The notes: generated by a model from the sequence alone, not told the origin. Positions 1 to 5,758 are shown, counted from the stretch's first letter. The stretch is 7,343 bases of DNA from Bacteroidales bacterium 45-6 (GCA_001897035.1 MKRS01000508.1:1-7343), one strand, 5' to 3'. Numbers and translations are program-made.

Positions 1-291
1 CTGATGCAATTTTTCCCATGAAAGTGGTACATAGCCATCTGCTTGGATTTGAGCTTTGTCAGAAAGAGCGTAAAGAGTCTTTGGTCCAATTAATCCGTCT
101 TTTTTGATTGTGCCCTCTTTTATAAATTGCTCTAATGCTTTTTTTGTGTCATTACCAAAAATCTTATCAACGCCACTTCTTCCAATGTCGTATCCAAGTT
201 CGTTTAGAATTTCTTGAATTATACCAACATTTTCGCTTTTCTCCAAAAAATGAAAATTTGGAATTTCCGTAAAAATAATTTTTAGTCCCAT
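1..291 (-). CDS. Peptidoglycan-binding-domain protein, 3' end beyond window
   Basis: This is the first 97 codons of a gene that runs off the left edge. The start is well fixed: the ATG at 291-289 is preceded in frame by a TAA at 300-298. Residues about 20-76 read like a PG_binding_1 repeat, with a helix ending in LGY (32-34), then D42-K-I-FG46-x-x-T49, A52-L-x-x-F56, and the closing DG66-L-I-G-P-K-T72-L turn. This fold usually anchors cell-wall hydrolases or similar enzymes to peptidoglycan. There is no signal peptide, and the catalytic or effector part would lie beyond the edge, so the activity is unknown. No TAnnTTTG promoter is visible upstream. It sits just downstream of the attC-like site, in the same orientation as the neighbouring cassette gene, so it looks like the gene of a second cassette. 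Confidence 0.8.
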   Translation of the reverse strand, partial: MGLKIIFTEIPNFHFLEKSENVGIIQEILNELGYDIGRSGVDKIFGNDTKKALEQFIKEGTIKKDGLIGPKTLYALSDKAQIQADGYVPLSWEKLHQ

Positions 292-337
292 GATTTTTTA
301 TTTTTTTGTTTGAAGATGTATGTTGTCCTAAGCTGGT

Positions 338-468
338 GGCTAACGTCTGGGTATTGCCGAAGGCGGGGATTTTTAGCACTGAAGTTGATTAGAATTACTA
401 ATGTTTGTTTTAGCACAAATGTTCAATAGAATTACTTCAGCCCCGCTTTTGGCAATACCTTGTTGGTG
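338..468 (-). other. attC-like foldable recombination site
   Basis: Read on the minus strand, the site opens with CACCAAC and closes with GTTAGCC, resembling the outer R'' (ending AAC) and R' (starting GTT) cores of integron attC sites, though neither matches RYYYAAC/GTTRRRY exactly. Inside is a long imperfect inverted repeat: 350-368 against 441-459 pairs at 17 of 19 positions. A second stem, CTGAAGT (379-385) with ACTTCAG (434-440), follows. The left strand has ten extra unpaired bases between the two stems, and the right strand has none. Such asymmetric bulges are how integron integrases choose a strand. The length of about 130 bp is within the known attC range (about 57-141 bp). It lies between two AT-rich genes of the same orientation. 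The alternative is an unrelated interspersed intergenic repeat or a terminator-like hairpin. Confidence 0.6.
371..444. repeat. Diverged 37-bp tandem duplication inside the attC-like site
   Basis: Two blocks, 371-407 and 408-444, share TTTTAGCAC at their start and TAGAATTACT 19 bases further in, with the same 37-bp spacing for both words. The ten bases between these words agree at about half of positions, and the final eight bases do not match. The duplication occupies the apical part of the folded site and lengthens its loop. Confidence 0.6.
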
Positions 469-476
469 GCAGTTTT
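462..476. repeat. Cassette-end inverted repeat, distal copy
   Basis: GTTGGTGGCAGTTTT matches, as an inverted repeat, AAAATTGCCACCAAC at 1907-1921 in 14 of 15 positions. The pair brackets the exported-protein gene, and this copy overlaps the first two bases of its TAA stop (475-477). Its first nine bases also form the outer core of the attC-like site. Confidence 0.7.
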
Positions 477-1872
477 ATTTTTTATAAGAGTATAATATTC
501 GAAAAGTTTGTGCATCAAATTCTAGAATTTCCATTCCTTGAAAATCATTTTCATTTGCTTTTTTAAATTTTAGAAGCTCATCTTTGGTTATAAAATCAAT
601 ATGAAAACCAATATTCACTCCATCTTCAAAAACGTTAACTTTTATTTTGTCAAACTTATAGATATTCCCATCAAATTCATCTTCTATGAATGTTTGATAT
701 TTGTATCCTGCTTTTGTAAATATCTCCTTTATTTTGGTTGCTTCTATACTCCAATCTGCCTTATGAACATATTTTTTAATTTCGCTTAATGAATTATCTT
801 TTGAAGTATGTATATTTTGCTTATTAATTTGTGACTGATGTGTACTGTTATTTTTAATTGGGATATCTTTTTTTTCGTCTTGGATTAACCCATTTTCTTT
901 TTGAAAATCTTTCACATCCCAAGTTGATAAACTTACCCAAGTCCAATCAACATCATTTGAGTTGTTATCATTACTTGTCCAAAGATCATACTTGTTTTCA
1001 TAAATATAATGCAAGCCAAATGTTTTTTTCTTAAACGGCACTAATTCAGATGTATTTATCCAACTTTGAAATAATGAAATTAAATTAGGGCAAACTTTGG
1101 GGATTTGTATTGATATTCTTTTGCCTCCACTATACTCTTTTTTTACTCGGACAGTAAAACTTTCGTTGTTTTTTGCTAAAGTAACATAGTCACTACCTTG
1201 AAAACAATTTTCACATAACTTAAACCCCGAGTTTAAAAATAACTGCTTTACCTGTTCACGTGTTGTTTCATCTGTCAAGTATTTAAAGAGAGTTTTAAAG
1301 TCAAAATTTAGAGACATATTACCTGTGTATTCTTTTGGAACACCTTTTGAATACGTATCATTTACTTTGGGATTAGTAGATGAATTGTTAGTTTGGTTAG
1401 TGGAAGTAGTTAATTTAGTCTGTTCACAATTTGGGTTTCTTTCTTCAAATTCATAACAAACATTTCTTACTTGATAATACAAAGTTGTTTTTGAGGTGCT
1501 GTAAATAGCAAAACCACTACTATTCATTGAATTTGTATTGTCTTTAATGTCATAAATTGAACTGGTGTAATAGCCGTCATTTTCTTCTGGTGTGTCAGAA
1601 GCACCTGTAAAAACTTGGTTTGTAATTTTCCATTCAAACGCTATTGGCATTCTTGTAACTTTCCACTTAACATCCCAAGCATATAGTTTTGTTTTTTTGT
1701 CGTACCATTTTAATCTTGCACAAAATAAAATGTTGCTGTTGTTTGGTGCAGTAATCCAGCTTCCCCAATTTGTGCTGTATTGAATAACTGTTTCATCTTC
1801 AGCAATTGGTGTTTGTCCAAAAACAAAAGTCATTTGAAATAATAAAATTGAAAGTAAAAATATTTTTTTCAT
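475..1872 (-). CDS. Exported protein of unknown function (cassette gene)
   Basis: This 465-residue protein is not recognised as a member of any family. Residues 1-20 form a signal peptide: KK, a hydrophobic stretch, then FGQ before the likely cleavage, so it is exported across the inner membrane. Residues 21-150 are rich in Trp and Tyr, with Cys pairs such as VCYEFEERNPNC. A Thr/Asn/Ser-rich linker spans about 150-178. A second globular part covers about 185-320 and contains CENC (220-223). A polar Asn/Ser/Gln linker at about 335-365 leads to a final small domain, 366-465. The stretches at 206-258 and 376-425 share a pattern of helix, GF/GY and alternating hydrophobic strands, which may reflect an old duplication. 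Codon use is strongly AT-rich, unlike the genes on the right. It is the only gene between the paired cassette-end repeats, it reads away from the integrase, and no TAnnTTTG promoter precedes it. Start: ATG following a short leader without Shine-Dalgarno. Confidence 0.88.
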   Translation of the reverse strand: MKKIFLLSILLFQMTFVFGQTPIAEDETVIQYSTNWGSWITAPNNSNILFCARLKWYDKKTKLYAWDVKWKVTRMPIAFEWKITNQVFTGASDTPEENDGYYTSSIYDIKDNTNSMNSSGFAIYSTSKTTLYYQVRNVCYEFEERNPNCEQTKLTTSTNQTNNSSTNPKVNDTYSKGVPKEYTGNMSLNFDFKTLFKYLTDETTREQVKQLFLNSGFKLCENCFQGSDYVTLAKNNESFTVRVKKEYSGGKRISIQIPKVCPNLISLFQSWINTSELVPFKKKTFGLHYIYENKYDLWTSNDNNSNDVDWTWVSLSTWDVKDFQKENGLIQDEKKDIPIKNNSTHQSQINKQNIHTSKDNSLSEIKKYVHKADWSIEATKIKEIFTKAGYKYQTFIEDEFDGNIYKFDKIKVNVFEDGVNIGFHIDFITKDELLKFKKANENDFQGMEILEFDAQTFRILYSYKK

Positions 1873-1906
1873 TTCTGTAAGTTTTGATTGTTAGGGAGTG
1901 TCAGGC

Positions 1907-1921
1907 AAAATTGCCACCAAC
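1907..1921. repeat. Cassette-end inverted repeat, integrase-proximal copy
   Basis: AAAATTGCCACCAAC is the partner of the repeat at 462-476. On the minus strand it reads GTTGGTGGC at the very start of the first cassette, the position of the G^TT crossover in an integron. It also contains a small hairpin, GGCAA-AA-TTGCC (1904-1915). Confidence 0.7.
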
Positions 1922-1927
1922 GTATAA

Positions 1928-1957
1928 TTTACGAAGTAAATATACAACATTCGTAAA
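1928..1957. repeat. Inverted pair of recombinase-site-like motifs
   Basis: TTTACGAA (1928-1935) faces TTCGTAAA (1950-1957). The layout of two 11-bp arms around an 8-bp spacer is typical of a tyrosine-recombinase core site. The right arm is part of the full motif AACATTCGTAAA (1946-1957). The left arm is itself nearly palindromic (TTTAC-GAA-GTAAA). The pair begins seven bases from the cassette junction. Confidence 0.6.
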
Positions 1958-1969
1958 TATAAAACTTAT

Positions 1970-1981
1970 AACATTCGTAAA
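1970..1981 (+). repeat. Second direct copy of AACATTCGTAAA
   Basis: This is an exact 12-base repeat of 1946-1957, with starts 24 bp apart and therefore on roughly the same face of the helix after two turns. Direct repeats next to the core resemble the accessory integrase-binding sites of known attI sites. Confidence 0.7.
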
Positions 1982-2061
1982 CTAATTTGTGCGTTTTATA
2001 ATTTTTTTCTGTAATATACTGGTTTATAGTTATATAAATTGAAAATATCTTTCCCGCTGTT

Positions 2062-2091
2062 TTTGCATTTGCGAATGTTCTATTATATTTG
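2062..2091 (+). promoter_or_regulatory. Integrase promoter, Bacteroidota type
   Basis: A perfect -7 element, TATATTTG (TAnnTTTG), lies at 2084-2091, with TTTG at 2062-2065 as the -33 element and an 18-bp spacer. Transcription would begin near 2097, giving a leader of fewer than 20 bases before the ATG at 2114. This argues against the longer reading frames starting at 2039 or 2075. Confidence 0.65.
2068..2079 (-). repeat. Inverted fourth motif copy inside the integrase promoter
   Basis: TTTGCGAATGTT is the reverse complement of AACATTCGTAAA with one change (11 of 12). It sits between the -33 and -7 elements of the integrase promoter. If the recombinase binds the motif, it would repress its own gene. 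That role is inferred. Confidence 0.55.
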
Positions 2092-2113
2092 TAATTCTCT
2101 AATATCAAATGAC

Positions 2114-2482
2114 ATGGACATTGATAGACTGATAGGAGACTTTGAACGCAAACTGATTCTTCAACGATATAGCTCAAGTTCGATTCAAAATTATAAGAGT
2201 GCGGTTAGGAGTTTTCTTCAAATAGCGGAAAAAAGGTTTTCACATCCCAATGAATTGGGGGAAGATGCCATTGAGAAGTACGTTTTCTGGAAAATAAAGA
2301 AGCACAATGTAAGCATCTCCTATCAGCGTATGATTGTGGCTTCTATTGACAAGTTTTATAGTGCGGTGCTTGACCGAAAATTGAATATAAAGCACCTGTA
2401 TCCGACTCAAAAGACACATTCTTTGCCTAAATACCTGACTTTAGGGGAGGTGAAAAGGTTGATCGATATGTGGATAACCTGA
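2114..2482 (+). CDS. Tyrosine recombinase, N-terminal core-binding part (frame-broken)
   Basis: These 122 codons encode the SAM-like core-binding domain: a helix with YSSSSIQNYKSAVRSFL, then helices to FYSAVLDRKL, and the linker LPKYLTLGEVKRLID that normally leads into the catalytic domain. The frame then runs into M-W-I-T and a TGA at 2480-2482. The ATG at 2114 is chosen because it follows the promoter and because the encoded helix matches the usual start of this family. There is no Shine-Dalgarno sequence. On its own this part could bind DNA but not cut it. Confidence 0.75.
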   Translation: MDIDRLIGDFERKLILQRYSSSSIQNYKSAVRSFLQIAEKRFSHPNELGEDAIEKYVFWKIKKHNVSISYQRMIVASIDKFYSAVLDRKLNIKHLYPTQKTHSLPKYLTLGEVKRLIDMWIT

Positions 2483-2955
2483 AACACCGTTGCATCGTTA
2501 AATTGCTTTATGGGTGCGGTTTGCGTTTGCATGAGTTGATTTTCCTTGAATTAACGGACGTTGATTCGGAAAATATGCTGATACGTATCAACCATTCGAA
2601 AGGAAGCAAGGATCGGATGGTTATGCTTTCCCCATCGCTTTTGGCGGAACTTCGCGCTTATGTGAAAGAATTCAAGCCTCGGAAATATCTTATTGAAGGA
2701 CAGGGCGGAGGCCGGTATTCAGATAAAAGCGTCCAAATGATAGTGAAAGCTGCAGCCCATAGAGCTGGCATCCAGAAGCCGGTGACTCCTCACATTTTAC
2801 GGCATAGCTTTGCAACTCATCTTCTTGAAAATGGAACGGATATAAGATATATCCAACAATTGCTGGGGCATAATTCAATTAAAACTACCAAAATTTATAC
2901 GCACATTACGGATGTGTCGAAATCGCAAATCAGAAGTCCTTTAGACTTTCTCTGA
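2470..2955 (+). CDS. Tyrosine recombinase, C-terminal catalytic part (frame-broken)
   Basis: The catalytic domain continues in the -1 frame. It could start separately at GTG 2470, which overlaps the stop of the upstream part by 13 bases. All six catalytic positions are present. In the restored 280-residue protein they are R138 (GCGLRLHEL), K163 (SKGSKDR), H227 and R230 (HILRHSFATH), H253 (LGHNS) and Y262 (KIYTH). The spacing from H227 to Y262 equals that of XerD as I recall it. Between K163 and H227 there are about 64 residues. In IntI1 this interval is about 106 because of the integron-specific insert, so this enzyme lacks that insert. The C-terminal end, RSPLDFL, resembles the ends of IntI proteins and related recombinases. 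Confidence 0.8.
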   Translation: MDNLKHRCIVKLLYGCGLRLHELIFLELTDVDSENMLIRINHSKGSKDRMVMLSPSLLAELRAYVKEFKPRKYLIEGQGGGRYSDKSVQMIVKAAAHRAGIQKPVTPHILRHSFATHLLENGTDIRYIQQLLGHNSIKTTKIYTHITDVSKSQIRSPLDFL

Positions 2956-3065
2956 TTGTTCCAGACAGGCAAGGTTAGGATTCAATAAGATAATAAACTC
3001 CCCATATTCGCTTCCTTCAAAGCCAATATCTTGTATCTCCTGAAAAGAAGTTCGCCAGATTTCCG
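2956..3065. other. Short convergent gap without recognised features
   Basis: This stretch lies between the 3' ends of the integrase and the DUF5686 gene. No terminator hairpin with a T-run is evident. A minus-strand open frame (3126 to 2941) crosses it and has protein-like composition at its end, but it overlaps both flanking genes and has no recognisable domain. The gap may mark the insertion boundary of the element. Confidence 0.4.
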
Positions 3066-5549
3066 TTACCGTACCTCTATCTTTCCATTCTTGAGGTTGA
3101 GCGGAACGGCTATCCGGATGCCCCACGAATCGTACTTCATCTTGTCGAAAGAGATGCTCACCCCGATGTTCATCAGCTTGAAAAAATCCACATAATAGCC
3201 CGCTTCCACGTAATTCTTCCGGTTGGGGGTGTAGAGGTATTTCAGTTGCAGCGATTCGTTGAAAAGCTTGCCTTGCATGAAGGGCAAATGTTTGAGTACG
3301 ATGTACTTGCTCCGGTAGCCGATCTTGCTGGAAAACCAGTAGTCGTTCGTGGCGGAAGTGTATGGATCGAGGAGCATGAAGGTGGTGAAGGGGCTTTTCT
3401 GCGTGAGCCAGAAGTCGCCCGATGTGTCGAAAAACTTGTAGTCAGCAAAATTCATCCAGTCGGTGTTCCCTAAGAATGCACCTCCGTTGAGTTCGTAGCG
3501 GATGCTGCTGAACAGGCTTGTCTGCACTTGGTGAGTGAGGTAGGCATCCAATTTGCGAAAGTGTGCGTTGTGGCTCCAGATGGATGAAAATCCTTCGGCA
3601 TAACGGAGCTTGAGCGTTGGAAAACGGGAATGCTGGTATTCCTTTCGTCCGTTGGATACTGTGTAATAATATTCGGGAGTGTATTCTAAGCCAATTGAAT
3701 ATGCGGCCAAATCGGAAAATTCGGGGCTTTGGAGGTTCTCGGTGACGTTTTTCTCCCGTTTGAACAGGGCAAAAGTCGTGTTGTTCTCGAGAGGAGACCT
3801 TCTTGCAAAGGCCAAGCCTGTGGAGAGTTTCAATCCATTGGCCATGTCGATCTGATTGCCTATTTCCGCATATTTCTTGCGGTAGAACATCACTGTGTTT
3901 TTTTGGTAAATGAACGAAGTGTAAGCATTGTTCAACCGGGTTGGCCCTTCGGGGTTGAAGTCGGTGGCCACATCTCCAAACGAAACAGCTAACATGCCAA
4001 TGCACATGGGAGCATAGGAAAGAGCGATGTCCGTTTTCCAAGCCAACGATTTTCGGGCGGTGGTGTAATAGATGTCGGGTGCAACCAGGAGCTTGTTCTG
4101 CTTCCCTAATTTTCTCGTCACCGACAGCTTTTGTCCAAGTTCAAAGCCGTCCACAAAGTTGTAATCGCGCAGTGCACCAATCACTCCGCCGTAATTGAAC
4201 GTCCATTTTGTGGAGTCGCCGCCGATTTGTCCACCCATGATAATATCAGAACTTTCAAATTTGGCATCTGTCTTTTTCTTGCGGAGCGAATCCAAATGCG
4301 ATTGTACCGAATCTTTTTTTGCAAAGCTTTCTATCTCTTTTTGGCTCAGGGGTACGTTGCGGATGTCTTTCCAATAGGCAGAATCGCGTTTGGTGGCCAA
4401 GGTATCTGCCGTTCGCTTGTACCTGTCGGAGAGAAGGCTCAGATTGAGATTCTTCTTTCTTTTGGTTGGCAATGGCTTTATTTCGTTGCGGATCGAATCA
4501 TTCACCATCAAATGGGTGTATTTGATGGAAGAATGATAGCTGAAGTTACCTCCGTAGCCAAGTATATTCGCTGTCAGGTAGTTGGTGAAGGCCGTTGGCA
4601 AATAAACCGCCTCGCTCAATTTTCCGTAGGTAATCACAAAATGCTGGTCGATGCCATACACCGATGAGGTGAGGTCGGCGTTGCGGATGTCCCAACTGTT
4701 GTCGGCGATATAGATGTATCCGGAGAACAGTTCCGGATCTTTGAGCTTGGGAATAACCTTTATTTTGTTCACGTTATCTCCATTTTCGTCCGTGAAGCCT
4801 TCGTAGCGGAATTTGTAATAGCCGAACGCTTTTGGATGGAGGGGCGAGATGCACCCCAAAAAACGAGGCAAATAGAGGGAGCCGATGACCACTCCCATTG
4901 TTTCTTTGGGGCTTTTGTTGTCGGGAATGCTGCTTTTGAAGGCTTTCACGGTTTGTTCATAACGGTCGGGTGCCGTGAACTTGATGGTGCTGAAAGACTC
5001 CTGCACAAACAGTTTGTCCTTGTATTCGGAGGCTTTCACCCCGTCGTCGTTTCCGCTGAGTTTGTCCAGCATCTTGTTCACCTTGGTGAGTTCCATGTTG
5101 CCTTTGATGTAGCATTCGGCCTCGTATTCCTTCACTATTTTTTGGTAGAAGGGGGCTTTGGCTATGGTCTTGCGCATGATTTCGTAAGCGGGATCCTCCT
5201 TGTTCGATACCACCACTTCTTTCAGATTGAAGTCCTTGGCTTTCAATTGAATTTTGCGATATACCTTTTCTTCTCTGGAGATATTCACTGTTTCGGAGAG
5301 TGTTTCGTAGCCCAGGCAACGATAGTCCACATGATAAGCCCCGGGCTGTAATTTTGCTTGAAATTCGCCGCTTTCGTTGCAAGCCACGCCTTGTTTGGTT
5401 TCCCGGATCAGGATGGTGGCTCCCACCACTGGTTGGTTGTCTGCTTGGCCGACAATTTTTCCAGAAAAGTTTTGAGAATAGCTGGGGACGGCTGTTGTGG
5501 ACGCTATGATAGTCAATAAGATGATGAGTTTGGGGAAAGTAGTCTTCAT
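3066..5549 (-). CDS. DUF5686 family outer-membrane protein with CarboxypepD_reg-like domain
   Basis: This 827-residue protein is close to the usual length for DUF5686 proteins of Bacteroidota. Residues 1-26 form a signal peptide ending SYSQ. Residues 27-115 are a CarboxypepD_reg-like beta-sandwich (FSGKIVGQADNQPVVGATI, then GEFQAKLQPGAYHVDYRCLGYE) closing with LKEVVVS, as in SusC and other TonB-linked proteins. The DUF5686 region follows (AYEIMRKTIAKAPFYQ onward), including a Lys/Ser-rich stretch at about 360-430. The last 350 residues have alternating aromatic strands typical of an outer-membrane beta-barrel. There is no TonB plug, so this is not a receptor of the SusC kind. The molecular function of the family is not established. 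The gene appears to be transcribed alone, converges on the integrase and diverges from the helicase. Several open frames on both strands inside it are shadows. Confidence 0.88.
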   Translation of the reverse strand: MKTTFPKLIILLTIIASTTAVPSYSQNFSGKIVGQADNQPVVGATILIRETKQGVACNESGEFQAKLQPGAYHVDYRCLGYETLSETVNISREEKVYRKIQLKAKDFNLKEVVVSNKEDPAYEIMRKTIAKAPFYQKIVKEYEAECYIKGNMELTKVNKMLDKLSGNDDGVKASEYKDKLFVQESFSTIKFTAPDRYEQTVKAFKSSIPDNKSPKETMGVVIGSLYLPRFLGCISPLHPKAFGYYKFRYEGFTDENGDNVNKIKVIPKLKDPELFSGYIYIADNSWDIRNADLTSSVYGIDQHFVITYGKLSEAVYLPTAFTNYLTANILGYGGNFSYHSSIKYTHLMVNDSIRNEIKPLPTKRKKNLNLSLLSDRYKRTADTLATKRDSAYWKDIRNVPLSQKEIESFAKKDSVQSHLDSLRKKKTDAKFESSDIIMGGQIGGDSTKWTFNYGGVIGALRDYNFVDGFELGQKLSVTRKLGKQNKLLVAPDIYYTTARKSLAWKTDIALSYAPMCIGMLAVSFGDVATDFNPEGPTRLNNAYTSFIYQKNTVMFYRKKYAEIGNQIDMANGLKLSTGLAFARRSPLENNTTFALFKREKNVTENLQSPEFSDLAAYSIGLEYTPEYYYTVSNGRKEYQHSRFPTLKLRYAEGFSSIWSHNAHFRKLDAYLTHQVQTSLFSSIRYELNGGAFLGNTDWMNFADYKFFDTSGDFWLTQKSPFTTFMLLDPYTSATNDYWFSSKIGYRSKYIVLKHLPFMQGKLFNESLQLKYLYTPNRKNYVEAGYYVDFFKLMNIGVSISFDKMKYDSWGIRIAVPLNLKNGKIEVR

Positions 5550-5586
5550 GCAGAGCGAGGATATGTGAATGTTAAATTTGTTTGTG

Positions 5587-5594
5587 CAAATATA
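5587..5594 (-). promoter_or_regulatory. -7 element for the DUF5686 gene
   Basis: On the minus strand this reads TATATTTG, a perfect TAnnTTTG, 37 bases upstream of the ATG. No clear TTTG -33 element lies at the right distance. It overlaps a small palindrome, TTTG-TG-CAAA (5581-5590). Confidence 0.55.
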
Positions 5595-5727
5595 TTGTTT
5601 TGTAGCTTAATTTTTCGCATCGCTTTAGCAAATTATCAATAAAATATACATTGTATCTGCATAGTCTGAGCATTCATCCCAATAGCCCCCGGGTTCGCCT
5701 TGTGGTTTTGCCAGGAGCAAATGTTTC

Positions 5728-5758
5728 TTGCTATTCTCCGTATTTTGCCTTACATTTG
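5728..5758 (+). promoter_or_regulatory. Promoter for the helicase gene
   Basis: The -7 element TACATTTG (5751-5758) fits TAnnTTTG exactly. TTG at 5728-5730 serves as the -33 element with a 20-bp spacer. The predicted start near 5765 gives a leader of about 23 bases. Apart from this and the leftward -7 element, the 5550-5787 gap shows only AT-rich sequence and a short GC-rich patch near 5685-5697. Confidence 0.6.

Larger units (their letters stand above)
1922..2113. other. attI-like region between integrase and first cassette
   Basis: This gene-free, very AT-rich stretch lies between the divergent integrase and the first cassette, where the attachment site and cassette promoter of an integron would lie. 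It contains four copies of a recombinase-binding-like motif and the integrase promoter. The stretch 1982-2061 shows nothing but AT-rich sequence. No convincing leftward promoter with both -7 and -33 elements can be seen. The attI reading rests on position and repeats only. Confidence 0.5.
338..2955. mobile_element. Integron-like element: integrase, attI-like region, cassette, attC-like site
   Basis: The order is recombinase (rightward), repeat-rich attI-like gap, then cassettes reading leftward, each with one AT-rich gene and no visible promoter. The first cassette's head, GTTGGTGGC, is the exact complement of its own tail core, GCCACCAAC. This is the relation expected for the two outer cores once a cassette is circular. 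The array probably continues beyond the left edge. The right boundary is taken as the end of the integrase, because composition changes after it. The recombinase type is atypical, so this is not called a classical integron. Confidence 0.55.
2114..2955 (+). pseudogene. Integrase gene with -1 frameshift at the domain linker
   Basis: The two parts join smoothly if one base is added near 2468: RLID-x-VDNLKHRC becomes continuous and gives 280 residues plus a stop, about the size of a XerC/D-type enzyme. The likely intact sequence had AAT (Asn) where ATG now begins. No slippery heptamer is visible at the site, so programmed frameshifting is unlikely. Loss of function, a sequencing error, or reinitiation at the overlapping GTG remain possible. 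Confidence 0.65.

Noticed and set aside
167..379. 70-residue minus-strand open frame
   Set aside because: It runs through the attC-like repeat and lies in a different frame from the better-supported peptidoglycan-binding gene. It has no recognisable domain.
350..459. CRISPR or simple terminator explanation for the inverted repeat
   Set aside because: There are no multiple regularly spaced repeats, and the stem is long, interrupted and lacks a following T-run in the gene direction. The attC-like explanation accounts for more of its features.
1937..1961. Leftward cassette promoter (Pc) from two TATATTTA words on the minus strand (1937-1944 and 1954-1961)
   Set aside because: Each misses the final G of TAnnTTTG, and neither has a TTG/TTTG -33 element at the right distance. 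A cassette promoter is expected here but not shown.
2039..2113. Longer integrase start at TTG 2039 or ATG 2075
   Set aside because: Both lie upstream of, or inside, the promoter and the 2068 motif. The extra residues do not resemble the family N-terminus. ATG 2114 fits better.
1929..2177. 82-residue minus-strand open frame over the attI-like region
   Set aside because: It crosses the integrase promoter and start and is mostly AT-rich repeat sequence. It has no family-like pattern.
3442..4041. 199-residue minus-strand frame, and plus-strand frames at 3246-3473, 3729-3992, 4131-4667 and 4836-5351
   Set aside because: All lie inside the well-supported DUF5686 gene in other frames and have shadow-like composition rich in His, Arg, Cys or Phe.
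5643..5658. Operator-like near-palindrome ATACATTGTAT
   Set aside because: It is a single short copy in AT-rich sequence with no repeat nearby. It is likely chance.
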